Shown here: piece after piece, positions 1 to 10,867 of the stretch
Position numbering within the stretch: position 1 is the stretch's first letter
How the letters are laid out: each line of letters starts with the position of its first letter
Assembly (NCBI GenBank): GCA_036362985.1
Contig: JAYGXS010000003.1
Coordinates: 79,780,998-79,844,997 of the forward strand
DNA from: Ligula intestinalis
Lineage: Eukaryota > Platyhelminthes > Cestoda > Diphyllobothriidea > Diphyllobothriidae
Direction of reading: 5' to 3'
DNA: 64,000 bases
The notes under the pieces: generated by a model
The model's input: the letters and a program-made list of their open reading frames with translations, nothing else
What the model was told of the DNA's origin: nothing
The model's database searches: none
Translations under genes and position numbers: made by a program

Positions 1-18
1 GTAGTAGTAGTAGTAGTT

Positions 19-55
<37 letters not shown>

Positions 56-81
56 CAGTAGTAGTAGTAGTAGTAGTAGAA
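1..81. repeat. (GTA)n microsatellite
   Basis: Nearly uninterrupted GTA trinucleotide repeat from the window edge, with single substitutions at about positions 18 and 56. It probably continues beyond the window. Confidence 0.95.
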
Positions 82-1194
82 GCGGTATTCAATGATTGAC
101 CGCATGTCAAACAATCTCCTGCCCATCGCCTTTACTAATGGATGTTCGCTTTTGTCTTACTTAACACCTCAAAGGAGGTACCCATTGACGAAGGTTCGGT
201 AGTATTCCTCACGCCTGAACATACTCCACAAGCTTCTGCCTTTCCAAAAGCCTCTTCTGATCAAGGACCTACCAGGATTCTAGCCCTAGTGACAATACGG
301 GAGCAGGAGGCTCGCTGTGCCTAATTTTATGAACCACCCATTTTGAGTTGGTAGATCACAGGATGTGGGATTGCCGTAGTAACTGAAAAGGCTGGCAAAA
401 TTCGTGTGCGTGCACCACAACATGACCTCCCCCCTTGGCACACACAAACAGCCGAATTTTAACAACCAAGGAGTCAAGAAAGAACTATCACCGTCTGACT
501 TTCGGTCCACTGTTCAGCCCCTTCCACACAACTAACACGGGGCTGATGGCAAGGTGTGACATAGGCGTCAAATGGTTGGGTAAACAAAAGAGTCTCTAAC
601 ACAGATTGTCCCAATTTCAACGCTCACTTAGTCTTCGTGACGTCACAGCGACTGTTCGCCAAAGTAAGGTCTGATAATGCTGGCTTCTGAATCACGGGTA
701 AACTCCACTCTACGGTTGAGACTACTCTATAGAAACATTGTCTTTTACGTTGGCTGTTCGCTATTGCCCTTGCCAAATTTCCTAGTAAGCCGATTTTCTC
801 CCTGGGGCTAGAATTAATAGCGTCATTAACAGCATATCGGGTCTTTCTCAATTTACTTACCCGTCTGCTGTGGGTTAGATTTATGCTAAAAGATAGCTGC
901 CTTCTTCGTTAAAATCAACTGTATATCGTAAACGCGGCATTCTGAAACAAAACAAACGTTGATAGCCTGCGAGAGCGGCACCATCGGAAACGACTTCCAG
1001 AATCTCTCTACTCTGTAGTTCTTATATAAACCATATATTTCCTTGTTTTTGCTATCTCCGATGATGTACTCAAGAACGAGCGTGAAATGTTAGACGATTA
1101 ATATACCATCCTCCATTTTATATACATATACATATATATTTATATTGCGTTCATCATCTCCCAAAGATTAGGAAGAAGAAGAAGGGCGCGTTCA
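82..1194. other. No recognisable gene
   Basis: Reading frames here are short and match no family I recognise. Intergenic or decayed repeat sequence; nothing is supported. Confidence 0.5.
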
Positions 1195-1200
1195 TGGAAA

Positions 1201-1236
1201 CTGACGTTTCAAAAACCTCCACGCTTCCATCGTCAG
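1201..1236 (-). repeat. Hammerhead-like core, solitary
   Basis: Minus-strand core: CTGACGA at 1236-1230 (one change from CTGATGA), a 19-nt potential stem-loop, GAAA at 1210-1207, then CGTCAG. This matches the core of the pseudo-LTR-like modules elsewhere in the window. A nearby plus-strand TATCTGGACCCC (about 1281-1292) recurs at 9906-9917. Function is inferred only from resemblance. Confidence 0.45.
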
Positions 1237-1364
1237 ATTTAAGTGGTGGTTGAGTCTGGTGGTCACGACCACCAAATAGCATATCTGGACCCCGAATCTT
1301 TCGGAATTTAAATATAGATTGCTGATTGAAGCAAAAATGCGCGTACTGGACATAAATGACAAGA

Positions 1365-1646
1365 AGAAGAGACGATCTCGGGAATAGTGGTAAAATATCC
1401 TGACGTTTCGAAAGCGTGCAGGCTGGCATCGTCGGAGGTTGGTGTTTGCAGGACGATGACGGAGCTCCATCCCCGCCCGCGTAGGGGATCTAGCACCAAT
1501 AGACGGAGAGCGAACGAGAAGTCAGTTCTTACATCTATAAGGACTGTGAGGCGTGTACAAATACCAACCTCCGACGATGCAAGCCTGCACGCTTTCGAAG
1601 CGTCAGAATATTATACCCACTATTCCCGAGATCGCCTTGTCTTCTC
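1365..1646. repeat. Inverted pair of hammerhead-like modules
   Basis: Arms at about 1365-1452 and 1559-1646 are reverse complements over roughly 85 bp with few mismatches, around a spacer of about 105 bp. Each arm has a core: minus CCGACGA at 1435-1429 with GAAA at 1409-1406; plus CCGACGA at 1571-1577 with a mutated GAAG at 1597-1600. Both carry the outer sequence ACTATTCCCGAGATCG. The two copies are arranged head-to-head, as in other pseudo-LTR pairs in this window. No coding sequence lies between them. Confidence 0.7.
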
Positions 1647-1974
1647 ATATATATATCGATATATATACATCAGTTAGAATATTGTGCCCATTACAAACTA
1701 ATGCTTAGCCTCCTTTGCCTTTTTGGACTTCAACAATGAGACGATAAGCGCGCGACGCAAGCACCATTTTGAAAGACCTCTAATTTTTCCTACATTTCAA
1801 AACCTATTCAAAGAAGTTAGACATGATGCTGGCATTTGCAGTGTTAACTCATGACGCGTTGTTGGTGATCTCCCGGTTTTATGAATTTCGTGTGCCTTAT
1901 TCTATTTTCAGTGAATGGACTATGATTTCCTAAAAATTGTTGCATTATGCTTTCCAAGAAAAAGAGTGTCTCTG

Positions 1975-2378
1975 TATACAGTGTGTCCCAAAAAAATGTA
2001 TCGGAATTTTAAATTATTGTAAACTTGTTGTTTATGATAATTTTATTAATTCAGAAATGCAGAAACATTAACGATTATTATTTTATTGTTCTCTGCAGAG
2101 CAATTTGACTATTTTTTTAATAATTGGATTGACAGAAGCCACTGAACATGAATGCGCCCCAAAAGCAAGGAAATTGTTATATACTGTGTGCAATTTCATT
2201 GCTTCGCGTTGTCTGCAATGTTTGGATTGATATGAACGTCAGTTTGAGAACATTCAGTGCAAAAATAATAAACTGAGACCTGTGAATTTTTTTAAATTTT
2301 AAAATTATAAAATTATAATAAACATTTAGTTTGCAATCAGTCAAAATATGCATGCATTTTTTCAGGACACCTCGTATA
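1975..2378. mobile_element. MITE-like element with GTGTCC ends
   Basis: The left end reads TATACAGTGTGTCCCAAAAA. The right end, reverse-complemented, reads TATACGAGGTGTCCTGAAAA. Both continue as AAATG. These imperfect inverted ends of about 28 bp enclose about 400 bp of AT-rich non-coding DNA. The TA-flanked GTGTCC-AAAA ends resemble mariner-type non-autonomous elements. The class is tentative because no transposase is present. Confidence 0.5.
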
Positions 2379-4030
2379 TAACCTGTTAAAATTGCGTACA
2401 GCTGAGTTAACTGTGAATCATTCGTGTTGAGCCTTGCCTGTATAATTATACACAAGTACGATAAAATACCCTAGTGATATAAGTTAATCTTCAGAATATT
2501 TTTGGTGAAATCCAACGCGCTTAATTTGTTGTGCCTTCATAACGGCACTTTTAGGGGGCGACTCCAGCCGCGCTAGCTACCTATACCTTCCTCCCCCCTT
2601 CGATCGTCCTGAGTTGGTTAGTGACACCTGCCCCAGGTGAAAGGTTAGCTAGAAGTGCGGTAGATGCAATGCAAGCCTACCTTCGCCATTATCTAAAGCA
2701 TGGAGAAGTCATCAAATTTACTCTTCGTTTGCTGATACACGTAATGGACGTCCTCTTGCTCTAACGTCTTCTGCCTGAATACACGCACGGGCTCGTGCTC
2801 GGCCGTCTTGTCTTCGTCTCTCTCTCGTACCGGGCTTTGGGAGCCGGGGTCGGTTATTCACCGTTCGTGCTTATTAGAAGTATCAAGCACGGGTCATAAA
2901 GTGCCAATACTCCTCCTACTAAAAGCTACCAACGCAGGTGGACGATTAGGCAAAAACTTTTGCTTTGACTGAGGACAACCTACGGATGGACCGATCGTCG
3001 CCTCGTCATCACCAAAACGGGGCTCCACCTTCAACCACGCAAGAGAACTCAAGCCAATTACTTCGTGCTGTCTCTTCCTCCCTCTGCAAATTGCAATGAT
3101 CGCGTCGCCAGTCGCCACTACCGCAAATGTGGTCGTAGGCTACATGGGCATTGTCACGTTCTTCTTCATATCGATCTAAAAACCGACTGCTGATAACCTA
3201 AGCGGATTCTTTATTTTTTGTCACAGCAAGGGCGCATCATGGTCGCATCTTCTGTTTTTGGGGATGTTTTGATGACTCAAAGGTCTCCTCCTTGTTTGAC
3301 CCTTTTGATAAAGATATTAATCGCGATGGGCCCCTTGACTTGCCACCAACATTCACAGCAGTATGCAGATCCTATCTTTTACATACTTTAGCCTACAAGT
3401 GACAGTTTGTCTCCTAAAAAACTAAAAATAACATTCAATTTTTTGAAAGCTGGGCCATGCCTTAGGATTTTTCTGGATATCTACTCTTTTTGCTCAGTTA
3501 CACCTGCTGGCTCGTGTTAACTGGCATCAACACACGTGCTTTAATTACGTGGAACAATTCAGTATTCGCCTAAAATTTTGTAAACAACTTGCTTTGAACT
3601 GTTCGGCTTTGCCAATGCATTTCTTAAATACTCTGTACTAATAGGGAGTTCAAAGTCATTTGCTTATATAAGCGAAGCAAGTAATATTATGCGAAATAAT
3701 CAGTCAGTATCAGTCAGTATATTTGGAGTAAATGACCGAAGCCCTTAAAAATTCCATTGAAATGGTATAGGAATGCATAAGCTTTTGTGAAATATGCAAA
3801 CATTGTTACAGATCGCTTTTTTGTGCAAAAGTACACAGAAATAATTTGGAAAAATGAATTGTTGAAGAGATGAGGCGTTTGCGGAATGGCAGCGTACAAA
3901 TGTTCACTGAATATGCAGTCGCTGTGATCTTCTAGTGTAAATAAATACGCTGTTGAAATCAACCGAGTAGTGTGATTGTTTGTAATGTTATGTCAAATAG
4001 GTGTAAGGTGTTAACACAGGGTTATCCAAA
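2379..4030. other. Non-coding; one dispersed repeat
   Basis: No gene is recognised. The stretch at about 2555-2700 (a CGACTCCAGCC motif, then GTGCGGTAGATGCAATGCAA) resembles about 10452-10555, where it sits directly beside the large palindrome. It may therefore be outer sequence of the same element family. The remainder is unremarkable apart from a duplicated CAGTCAGTAT at about 3702-3720. Confidence 0.4.
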
Positions 4031-4077
4031 CGTCACTTGAAGACGTTCACAGTGGGTGAATGCACAATAGACTCGGG

Positions 4078-5765
4078 CTAGGAGTTCCACTGTCGAATGA
4101 CTTTTTGAGAGAAGAAGGATGAACGTTGGTTTGTTCGGCTTAGTTCCTTCTTCAACTGGCAGTCATGTCTTCGGAGGTTCCTTCTTGGGGCCATTTGAAA
4201 GAGATCCTCCCATTTGACATCCAGACCAGCTCCCCTTAGTAAGTGAAAAGTTGCTATAAGGTCCCCTCTGTCTTGTCTATAATGGAGGGGAAAGAGGTCT
4301 AAAGCAGTCAGTCGCTGTTCATAGTTGGACTGCTTAAGTTCAGGGACCACCTCTGTAAAACGTCTTTGAACACCTTCGAGAATCCGCATGTCTTTCTGAA
4401 GCCAGGGTCGCCAAGCCTGTATCGCATATTCCAGATGCGGCCGCACGAAAGTTCCATATATTTTTCCGAAGACATCGGTATTCATTGCTCTCGCTGCGGC
4501 TTTGGAACTCTGTGCGTTGACACTAAATCGTCTTTAATAAGAACATAGGCCTCTTTGCAAACTTACGGTTTCAAGTGGTTGGCTTCCCAAGAAATAATGT
4601 CACAAGAGTGCAGTTCTGCGTCGCCTTGCTGATAGTATGTGCATATCTACACCTTTATTGTGGTTGAAATTCATACACCAACTGTCGCTCCAACAGTGCA
4701 GTCGGTCTATATCCTCTTGTAATATTTGGAAGTCCCTTTCGTCTTTTACCTCTCTCCACAGTTTGAGATCATCAGCAAAAAGTACTATGTCAGATTTAAT
4801 TTTTCGCACGATGTCATTTACGTAGATGATGAAAAGGAGTGGCCCAAGAACTGGCCCTTGTGGAACTCCACTTTTGACAGGTGCCCATTCTGAACAGTAG
4901 CCACCTGCAGTAACGTTTTAACTACGGTCTCCAAGGAAGTCTTTAATCCAGGTCAGGAGATTCCCTGTTATCCCAAAGTCGGTCAATTTTTGGATGAGTC
5001 GCTGATGTGGAACCCGATCAAACGCCTTGGTGAAGTCAAAATAAATAACATCTACTGGATGTCCTTCATCCATGGATTTTGTCCAGTGTTCTAGCGTTGT
5101 GATAAGATTTGTAAGACAAGACCTCTTCTCATAGAAACCATACTGGACTGAGCTGATTTGGCGGCGAAATGAATCGAGTGATATAATCGATTTGTTGATT
5201 ATCCGTTCCAGCAGCTTACAGCAGATGCACGTCAAACTAACCGGTCGATAGTTGGTGGGATAGAGTCGTGATCCTCCCTTATGGATGGGTACGACATTTG
5301 CAAACTTCCATGTTTCAGGTAGTTTACCAGCTTCGAGCGATTTTCGAAAAATTATACTGAGTGGTTCCGCTAGTTCCTCAGAAAGTTCGCTTAGAAGTAC
5401 CCCTGGGATCTCATCTGGTCCAGGTGACTTGGCCGGATCCAACTTCTTTAACTCTGTCAAAACTGTCTGCGGTATAAATAATACAGTGTTTATAATCAAG
5501 TTGTGGACGGCTTGTGACAAAGGACGTGGCTGGAGAGGTGGCTCCGTGTTATAGACACCTTCGAAGAATTCTGAAGAAAGTTCGGCATTTTGAGGGCCAC
5601 TGTCTTTTTAAGTTGCGAGATGGTCACGGTTCTTTGTAGAACTTCTAATGTAGGAGTAGAAGGCTTTGGATTTTTAGCAGCGCCTCTTCCAGAAGTCGTA
5701 GTTCATACGAGGCTCGTGTTGCACTGATGATTTTCTTGCAGGAATTGCGTTGTTGTCTATACTCA
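4078..5765 (-). mobile_element. CR1-like non-LTR retrotransposon, copy 1 (RT, degenerate)
   Basis: The 3' half of a CR1-like ORF2, read on the minus strand. RT blocks appear in order: SPGPDEIPG; NYRPVSLT; QYGF; motif A FDFTKAFD; SGVPQGPVLGPLLF (about 4881-4840); and motif C FADD at about 4770. Downstream is the C-terminal region FVRPHLEYAIQAWRPWL. One frame runs from 5520 to 4600, broken by a TAA near 4920 and a TGA at 4600, and the last third stays in the same frame. Upstream of 5520 the frame is broken by stops and a frameshift. The endonuclease half is missing (5' truncation). Its 5' edge abuts the 3' end of copy 2. It is inactive, but the motif A and C residues are intact. Confidence 0.88.
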
Positions 5766-7376
5766 TGGAGCTTGTTTTGATCCTTCGTCTATTGAAAAAA
5801 AATTATCCAAGCGTTGTTTGTGCATCTGAAGGGAAGTGGCCTCCACGACTGACTGTGGAAGGTTGCTCCACTCTTGTATGACATTTTGCGTGAAGAATTC
5901 AGAGCGGAGGTTTAGCTTGGACATTTTCGTGCGCAGCTTCATTGTGTGCCCACAAAGATGAGGCGAGATGTGCCACTGAAACATGTCTTCAAAGCGTAAT
6001 CCTTTCTCAAGACCGTTTATTATCATGTAAACTAGGAATAGATCCCCTCTTTGTTGCCTGTAATGCAGAGGGAATAAATTTAGGCATGCCAGTCTATCTA
6101 TGTAAGTGTGGTTCTTTAGACCTCTTACTAGCTTTGTTGCCCGACGCTGCACTTTCTCCAGACATGCTGTGTCCTTTGCTAGCCATGGCCGCCACGCCTG
6201 TATGCCATACTCTAGGTGTGGTCGAACAAATGTGCCGTACACTCTGCCAAAGAGATCTTTATCGAAGGGTATAAAAGCCCTTTTGATAGCATGCAGCACT
6301 CCCGTGGCTTTATCTGCAGCTTTGACAGATTTTAATAAGGGATTCAGATTACTCGGTATCCAAATGCCGAGGTCTTTTTGCGTAGATGCTACGGGAATTT
6401 TGATTTTTTTTCAGGTTATATGTCCTGCTGCTCTGGGGGATAGGGTAGTTTGTTGGACGCAGGTGGAGGACGGCACACTTTTGCACATTAAAATCCAGCA
6501 GCCATCTTTCGGACCACGTCTGCAGTTTGCAAAGATTATTTTGCAGAGCATCTCGGTCGCTTGGGCGCTTAATGACCTGCCAGAGCTTAACGTTATCTGC
6601 GAACATTATTTTACCGCAGTCCAGTTCTTGAAGTCTGTCATTTAAATAGAGAATGAAGAGTAGAGGACCGAGAACGGAGCCTTGAGGAACCCCACTAACT
6701 ACGTCAACCCAGTCCGATTTATCCTCCCCAAAGCAAACGCGTTGTTTTCTACTGACTAAAAATGACCTGATCTAGTCCAAAATTTTCCCCTTGATGCCAA
6801 GAACGCTCAGTTTATGTAAAAGGCCTTGATGGGGCACGCTGTCAAAGGCTTTGCGGAAATCGATGTACACTACGTCCACTTCGAAGCCCTCTTCTAAAGC
6901 ACTTGTCCAGGTCTCAATTGAAGTCAGTAAATTTGAAAGGCAGGAGCGGCCTCGCCGAAAGCCATGTTGAAAATTTTGTATGATGTCACTTTCATCGCAA
7001 AATCTTAGCATGGCCTGCTTGACAAGGACCTCCATCATTTTGCAGGAAGGCAAGTCAAGCTTATGGGCCGAAAGCTGTTTGCAGACATCTTGCTACCTCC
7101 CTCGTATAACGGTACGATGTTGGCCATCTTCCACTGCAAACGCAAGTCCCCTGTTCTCATTGAAGGCTCGAACAGAATTGAAAGAGGCACCGATAGCTCG
7201 GTCGACAGTTCTTTAAGTATCAGTCCAGGGATCCCAATTGGTCCAGGAGACTTGTCTGGTTTGACGTGACTAAGGACATGTCTTACGTATGCGTCAGAAA
7301 TGGTAACAGTTTCAAGAATGGCTGTACCTTCGCCCACTTCTACTCCCGAATTATCGTCGGGGGATTCCATCATAAA
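5763..7376 (-). mobile_element. CR1-like non-LTR retrotransposon, copy 2 (RT, degenerate)
   Basis: A second 5'-truncated CR1-like RT in the same orientation as copy 1. It starts at MESPDD...VEVGEGTAI and contains DKSPGP, SFRPISLTCL, QHGFRRGRSCLSNLL, motif A YIDFRKAFDSVPHQ and SGVPQGSVLGPLLF. Motif C is FADN instead of FADD, so a metal-binding aspartate is lost. Breaks: a frameshift near 7040, an in-frame TAG near 6772 where the family has tryptophan, and another frameshift between 6350 and 6300. The C-terminal FVRPHLEYGIQAWRPWL region ends at 5763. The MESPDD...VGEGTA segment also occurs at 63866-63925, so this copy and the element at the window's right edge are one family. Confidence 0.88.
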
Positions 7377-8040
7377 CGCTGAGCAAGAAGAACGTCCACA
7401 ACAGAACTCTGATATTTATATTCTTAAAATTATTAAAAAGCTTTTCTGTAGTTCGTCACCTCTTCGAAAAGCACTTTAATGACGAATATTTCTGTATTTT
7501 ATTTTTCCAAGATAATGGCAAAATGAAACTGGAGATTCTTTACAAGACCTCAAGGAGAACGTGCAAACAAATGCAGTGTAGCAAAGGGGTTTTGCAGGTC
7601 AGTAGCTACATGCCGTACTTACCTAAAGCATTCTGTGCTGCACCAGTAGATGGCTTATTTACTGATGGGTATTGGCCTGCAATGTCTTAAGTGTGATCAT
7701 GTACAATGACACTATCGCAGGTGGCTTACCTAAATGGGTGAAACCCCGGCTGCTGCAATTTTCAGCCCCGTTTCCCTGGGAGGGGAGGAGAGTGTTTGGA
7801 CGCCAGATGAGAGGACTAATATACGGTTTACAGAAGTAGGAGTATTAAGAGCTAGTTGCTGTCTCAACACCAAAAGGATCCCCAAATAACAAGTCTGGCA
7901 AAACTGATTAAACTCGAAAAACTTAACTGCTCATAAAGCTGTACAGTTGTGCAGCGTACGATAGCCAGCCATGTAGGTGCAAAAGTGAGGATGTGACAAG
8001 TTTAAACCCTGCAATGAATAATCAATTGGCTGGCGCTAAT
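7377..8040. other. No recognisable feature
   Basis: No reading frame or repeat that I can support. Confidence 0.4.
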
Positions 8041-8360
8041 CGAACGAGACAGGATTATTGATTAGCTACAACCGTAAACGCGGTGAGTCGGCATCAAGCG
8101 TGCAAAAGGGCAATAGCGGGCAGCGAGCGAAGCTCAGCGCGCGAAAGGCAGCATGAGTCAGCGCAGTGGCTCTGGGCGAGAGATTCCTACAGGAGGAATT
8201 TGACAGCCAGAAGAGCGCACGACCACCCCCGAATAAGTCGGGTCTGAAATGTGTGAGCGTCACAGTCATCATAGTGTCTACTGTGTGAGTCAGCTACAGG
8301 ACGATGACTGGCCGGACCAGGTTGACGGCAGAGAGCAATGGTGCGTGCAGCCTTGTTAAC
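8041..8360 (+). repeat. Dispersed repeats R2 + R1
   Basis: The first part (about 8064-8180, with GCATGAGTCAGCGCAGTGG) recurs at about 18050-18215 and 52470-52630, where the shared core is GCAAGATGAGTCAGC. The second part (about 8277-8360, GTGTGAGTCAGC then a TGACTGG-like stretch) is a diverged member of a family also at 19347-19450 and 53812-53950 (plus) and 24855-24945 and 49736-49800 (minus). No coding content. Possibly pieces of one non-autonomous element. Confidence 0.5.
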
Positions 8361-8949
8361 CATCGTGACAGGTTTAGCTTTCGCGCGGGGTGAGGTTGCA
8401 AAACACTTTTGCGTTCTCGTAGTTTAACAAATGACGGTTATCTGTCAACGGGCAGTTGCATTTGAAAAAAAACAAGACGTTTTAAATGTCGGCAGATCCC
8501 TGCCGGATCACCCTATTCGGCTGGTCCTTTGTAGGTCAGCATTGACTAGCAACCTGTGCAAAAAAAAGAATTAGGTTACCGAGCTGTTGGTTTGCACTCC
8601 CACTTTAGGATCTTCGTGGTTCGCTTCGTCCAGAGCTGTAGTTTTGTAATTAATAACCAATGCGTTTAATTAGTTCGCTGGAAACGGAACATTAACTGAG
8701 CCCCCTTAATCATCGCTAACCCCCAGAATCGTGTATAACGGATATGATGGTAATGAGAATTTTCAGGGTAGAATCTTGCCACACTTAAGCAGCAAAATCA
8801 GTTTCAGGAAAAAAAATATCAATAAATTTCCGTCATATTTATTCTTCTAAGCCGTTGTTTAGCATAGTGGTTGACTTTGATTTTAAAGACATATAAAGAA
8901 AAAGGAAATCATAATAAATAAAAGGAAATTAAATACGAGAAAAATGCAA

Positions 8950-9700
8950 TAAAACAATGTCGTGGCTTGTGATGTCTTATGCGAGGAACTTATCCGAGGC
9001 AACTGCAAGATTCCTGAAGCCATTTGGGATCGGTGTGGCTGATAAGCCGGAATCATTCATCAGACAGCAGATAATGAGGCCCAAAGACCAGCTACCACCG
9101 ACAGAACAGTCAGTCGTGGTCCACAGCATACCATGTCAAGACTGCGATGCAAGGTATGTTAGTCAATAGGGCAGACGCCTTGGCACCAGGTTGCGTGAGC
9201 ATCAGTTCGCAATCAACTGCAAGGATAAGCTATCTGCGGTCTATGAGCACATTCAGCTGAAGAACCACATCTTCGCCTTCGAAGAAGCAAGAGTAATAGG
9301 CTGAGCCAATGACAAGATGGCTTGACTCCTGCTGGAAATTCGGTCTTCGACTAGCACACTTAACAGAGTTATAGACCTTCATCCTGCCTACCAAGTGGTG
9401 CGCAAACGGCCCAAGTTAGTTCGCATAAAGCCAAAAGGACGGAAAAACAGGCCCCAGCGTGGAATACAACTGACATCAGAGGAAAGTAGGAGAGAGAGGT
9501 CGGCCAGGAACCAAATGATATGCGTCAAACGCTACATCACCATCGCGCCCACGAGGTTGACATGAACTCAAGCGGGCAGATACAAGTGTACGAGGGACAG
9601 GCCAGTAAGCACACTGACTTACATACAATTATGACAGCCGCAAACGGGACAAAGCTCAGACTGGCCCCCAGCCGTCAATCTCACGGACGGTAAGAAACGG
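8950..9700 (+). mobile_element. Penelope-like element, C-terminal GIY-YIG fragment
   Basis: The reading starts in a LSEATARFLKPFGIGVA segment typical of the RT to GIY-YIG linker in this PLE family. It continues through a degenerate GIY-YIG region (VVVHSIPCQDCDARYVS, stop, GRRLGTRLREHQ) and ends in the C-terminal LLLEIRSS...NRVIDLHPAYQ block. In-frame stops lie near 9166, 9301 and 9330. The catalytic IGxT is changed (YVSQ then TAG). The RT domain is absent. Clearly a dead fragment. Confidence 0.72.
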
Positions 9701-10311
9701 AAAAGCAGGTCAAAGTTCATGTACCGACCACGGATATGATAACAGGCATGCAGCGAGGCTAAAACAGCCCTTGCAAACTAAAACAAACACCACGTTGCTC
9801 TGACAATGAATACAAGTGAGTGTCCAAAACGTCAGTCTCATTATAACTTGATCCATGTCCTTGTACCTTCTTCGTCTTTTTTGGGGGGAGGATGAACATG
9901 ATAAGATATCTGGACCCCAAATCTTTGCGCATATTATAGATGTTGTAGTGCGCACACAGAAGGTTACTACGCATAACCTAACCTTACTAGAAGCGCATAC
10001 TTACACAACTTTTAGTAGTTGTTACTTTTTCTTAAAGATAACCACCCGATGGACTGATTGAATTCCTCAGAATATGCTACCAATACACATGTTCCTGCAT
10101 TGTGAACCATTTATATATTCAGTGCGTTTCCTGTTATTATAAGCAGACCGGTGCCTGAGGCCTATGAATAGGATGAAAATGTCAGGTCGACGTCAGCGTA
10201 TGACAAGCCATGACCTGGAAGGTTTTCAACCGATGAGATAACTCGAACCGTGCATTTAGTTTGTGCGGACTGGCAAACTGGTGGGCTGAGCCATGGTTCC
10301 ATGGCAAATAA

Positions 10312-10385
10312 AACTCTTGTTCCAGTGATCGCATCTTCGTCTTCTGAACTGCTTCCTGGGACTCGAATATTCGCTTCTATCGGTT
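10312..10385 (+). repeat. Pseudo-LTR-like tail, solitary
   Basis: Contains TTGTTCCAGTGATCGC, TCTTCGTCTTCTGAACTGCT and GGGACTCGAATATTCGC. The same three blocks recur almost identically at 17339-17400 and, without the hammerhead core, in more diverged form at 28843-28905. This is the segment that follows the hammerhead-like core in complete modules. Confidence 0.6.
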
Positions 10386-10556
10386 CCTTCTATATGTGGC
10401 CTTCATGGTTCTTTTCGACAATGGGATCGGAGCCAGATGTGACGACTTGCTTAAGAGCGGCTCCAGCCACACCAACCGGCTGACACCGGGCCCAGGTACG
10501 GGAGGGTGAGTGAGTGCGGTATATGCGATGCAAGTCTACGTTATTTATAATCTAAT

Positions 10557-10867
10557 TAATAGAAGGCTGGAAGATGCTCTCTGTGACCAGTTTTTTATTT
10601 GTTCGACATTTCGGACTCTCACCCGAGGCCATTATCAAATAATGAAAACGTGCAGCTCACTGCGTGATTAAGTCAGCTCTGCCGTGGGTGACCTTGATTT
10701 CCCATTGTTCGCTCTGCTGCGAACTCAAGGTCACCCACAGTAGAGCTGACTTAATCACGCAGTGAGCTGCACGCTTTCATTCTTTGATAATGGCCTCGGG
10801 TGAGAGTCCGAAACGTCGGAAAAAAATAAAATACTGGTCCCAGAGAGCGGCTTCCAGCCTTCTATTC
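10557..10867. repeat. Large palindrome: inverted pseudo-LTR-like modules
   Basis: Arms 10557-10697 and 10725-10867 are near-perfect reverse complements (about 141 bp) around a 27-nt centre. Each arm contains a degenerate hammerhead-like core (TTGATAA, then GGCCTCGGGTGAGAGTCC, then GAAA; the right GAAA is at 10810-10813). The outer part has TACTGGTCCCAGAGAGCGG and CAGCCTTCTATT. Very similar sequence follows the PLE ORF at 43331-43440, which ties the palindrome to that PLE family. There is no coding sequence inside. The transcript would form a very long hairpin. Confidence 0.9.
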
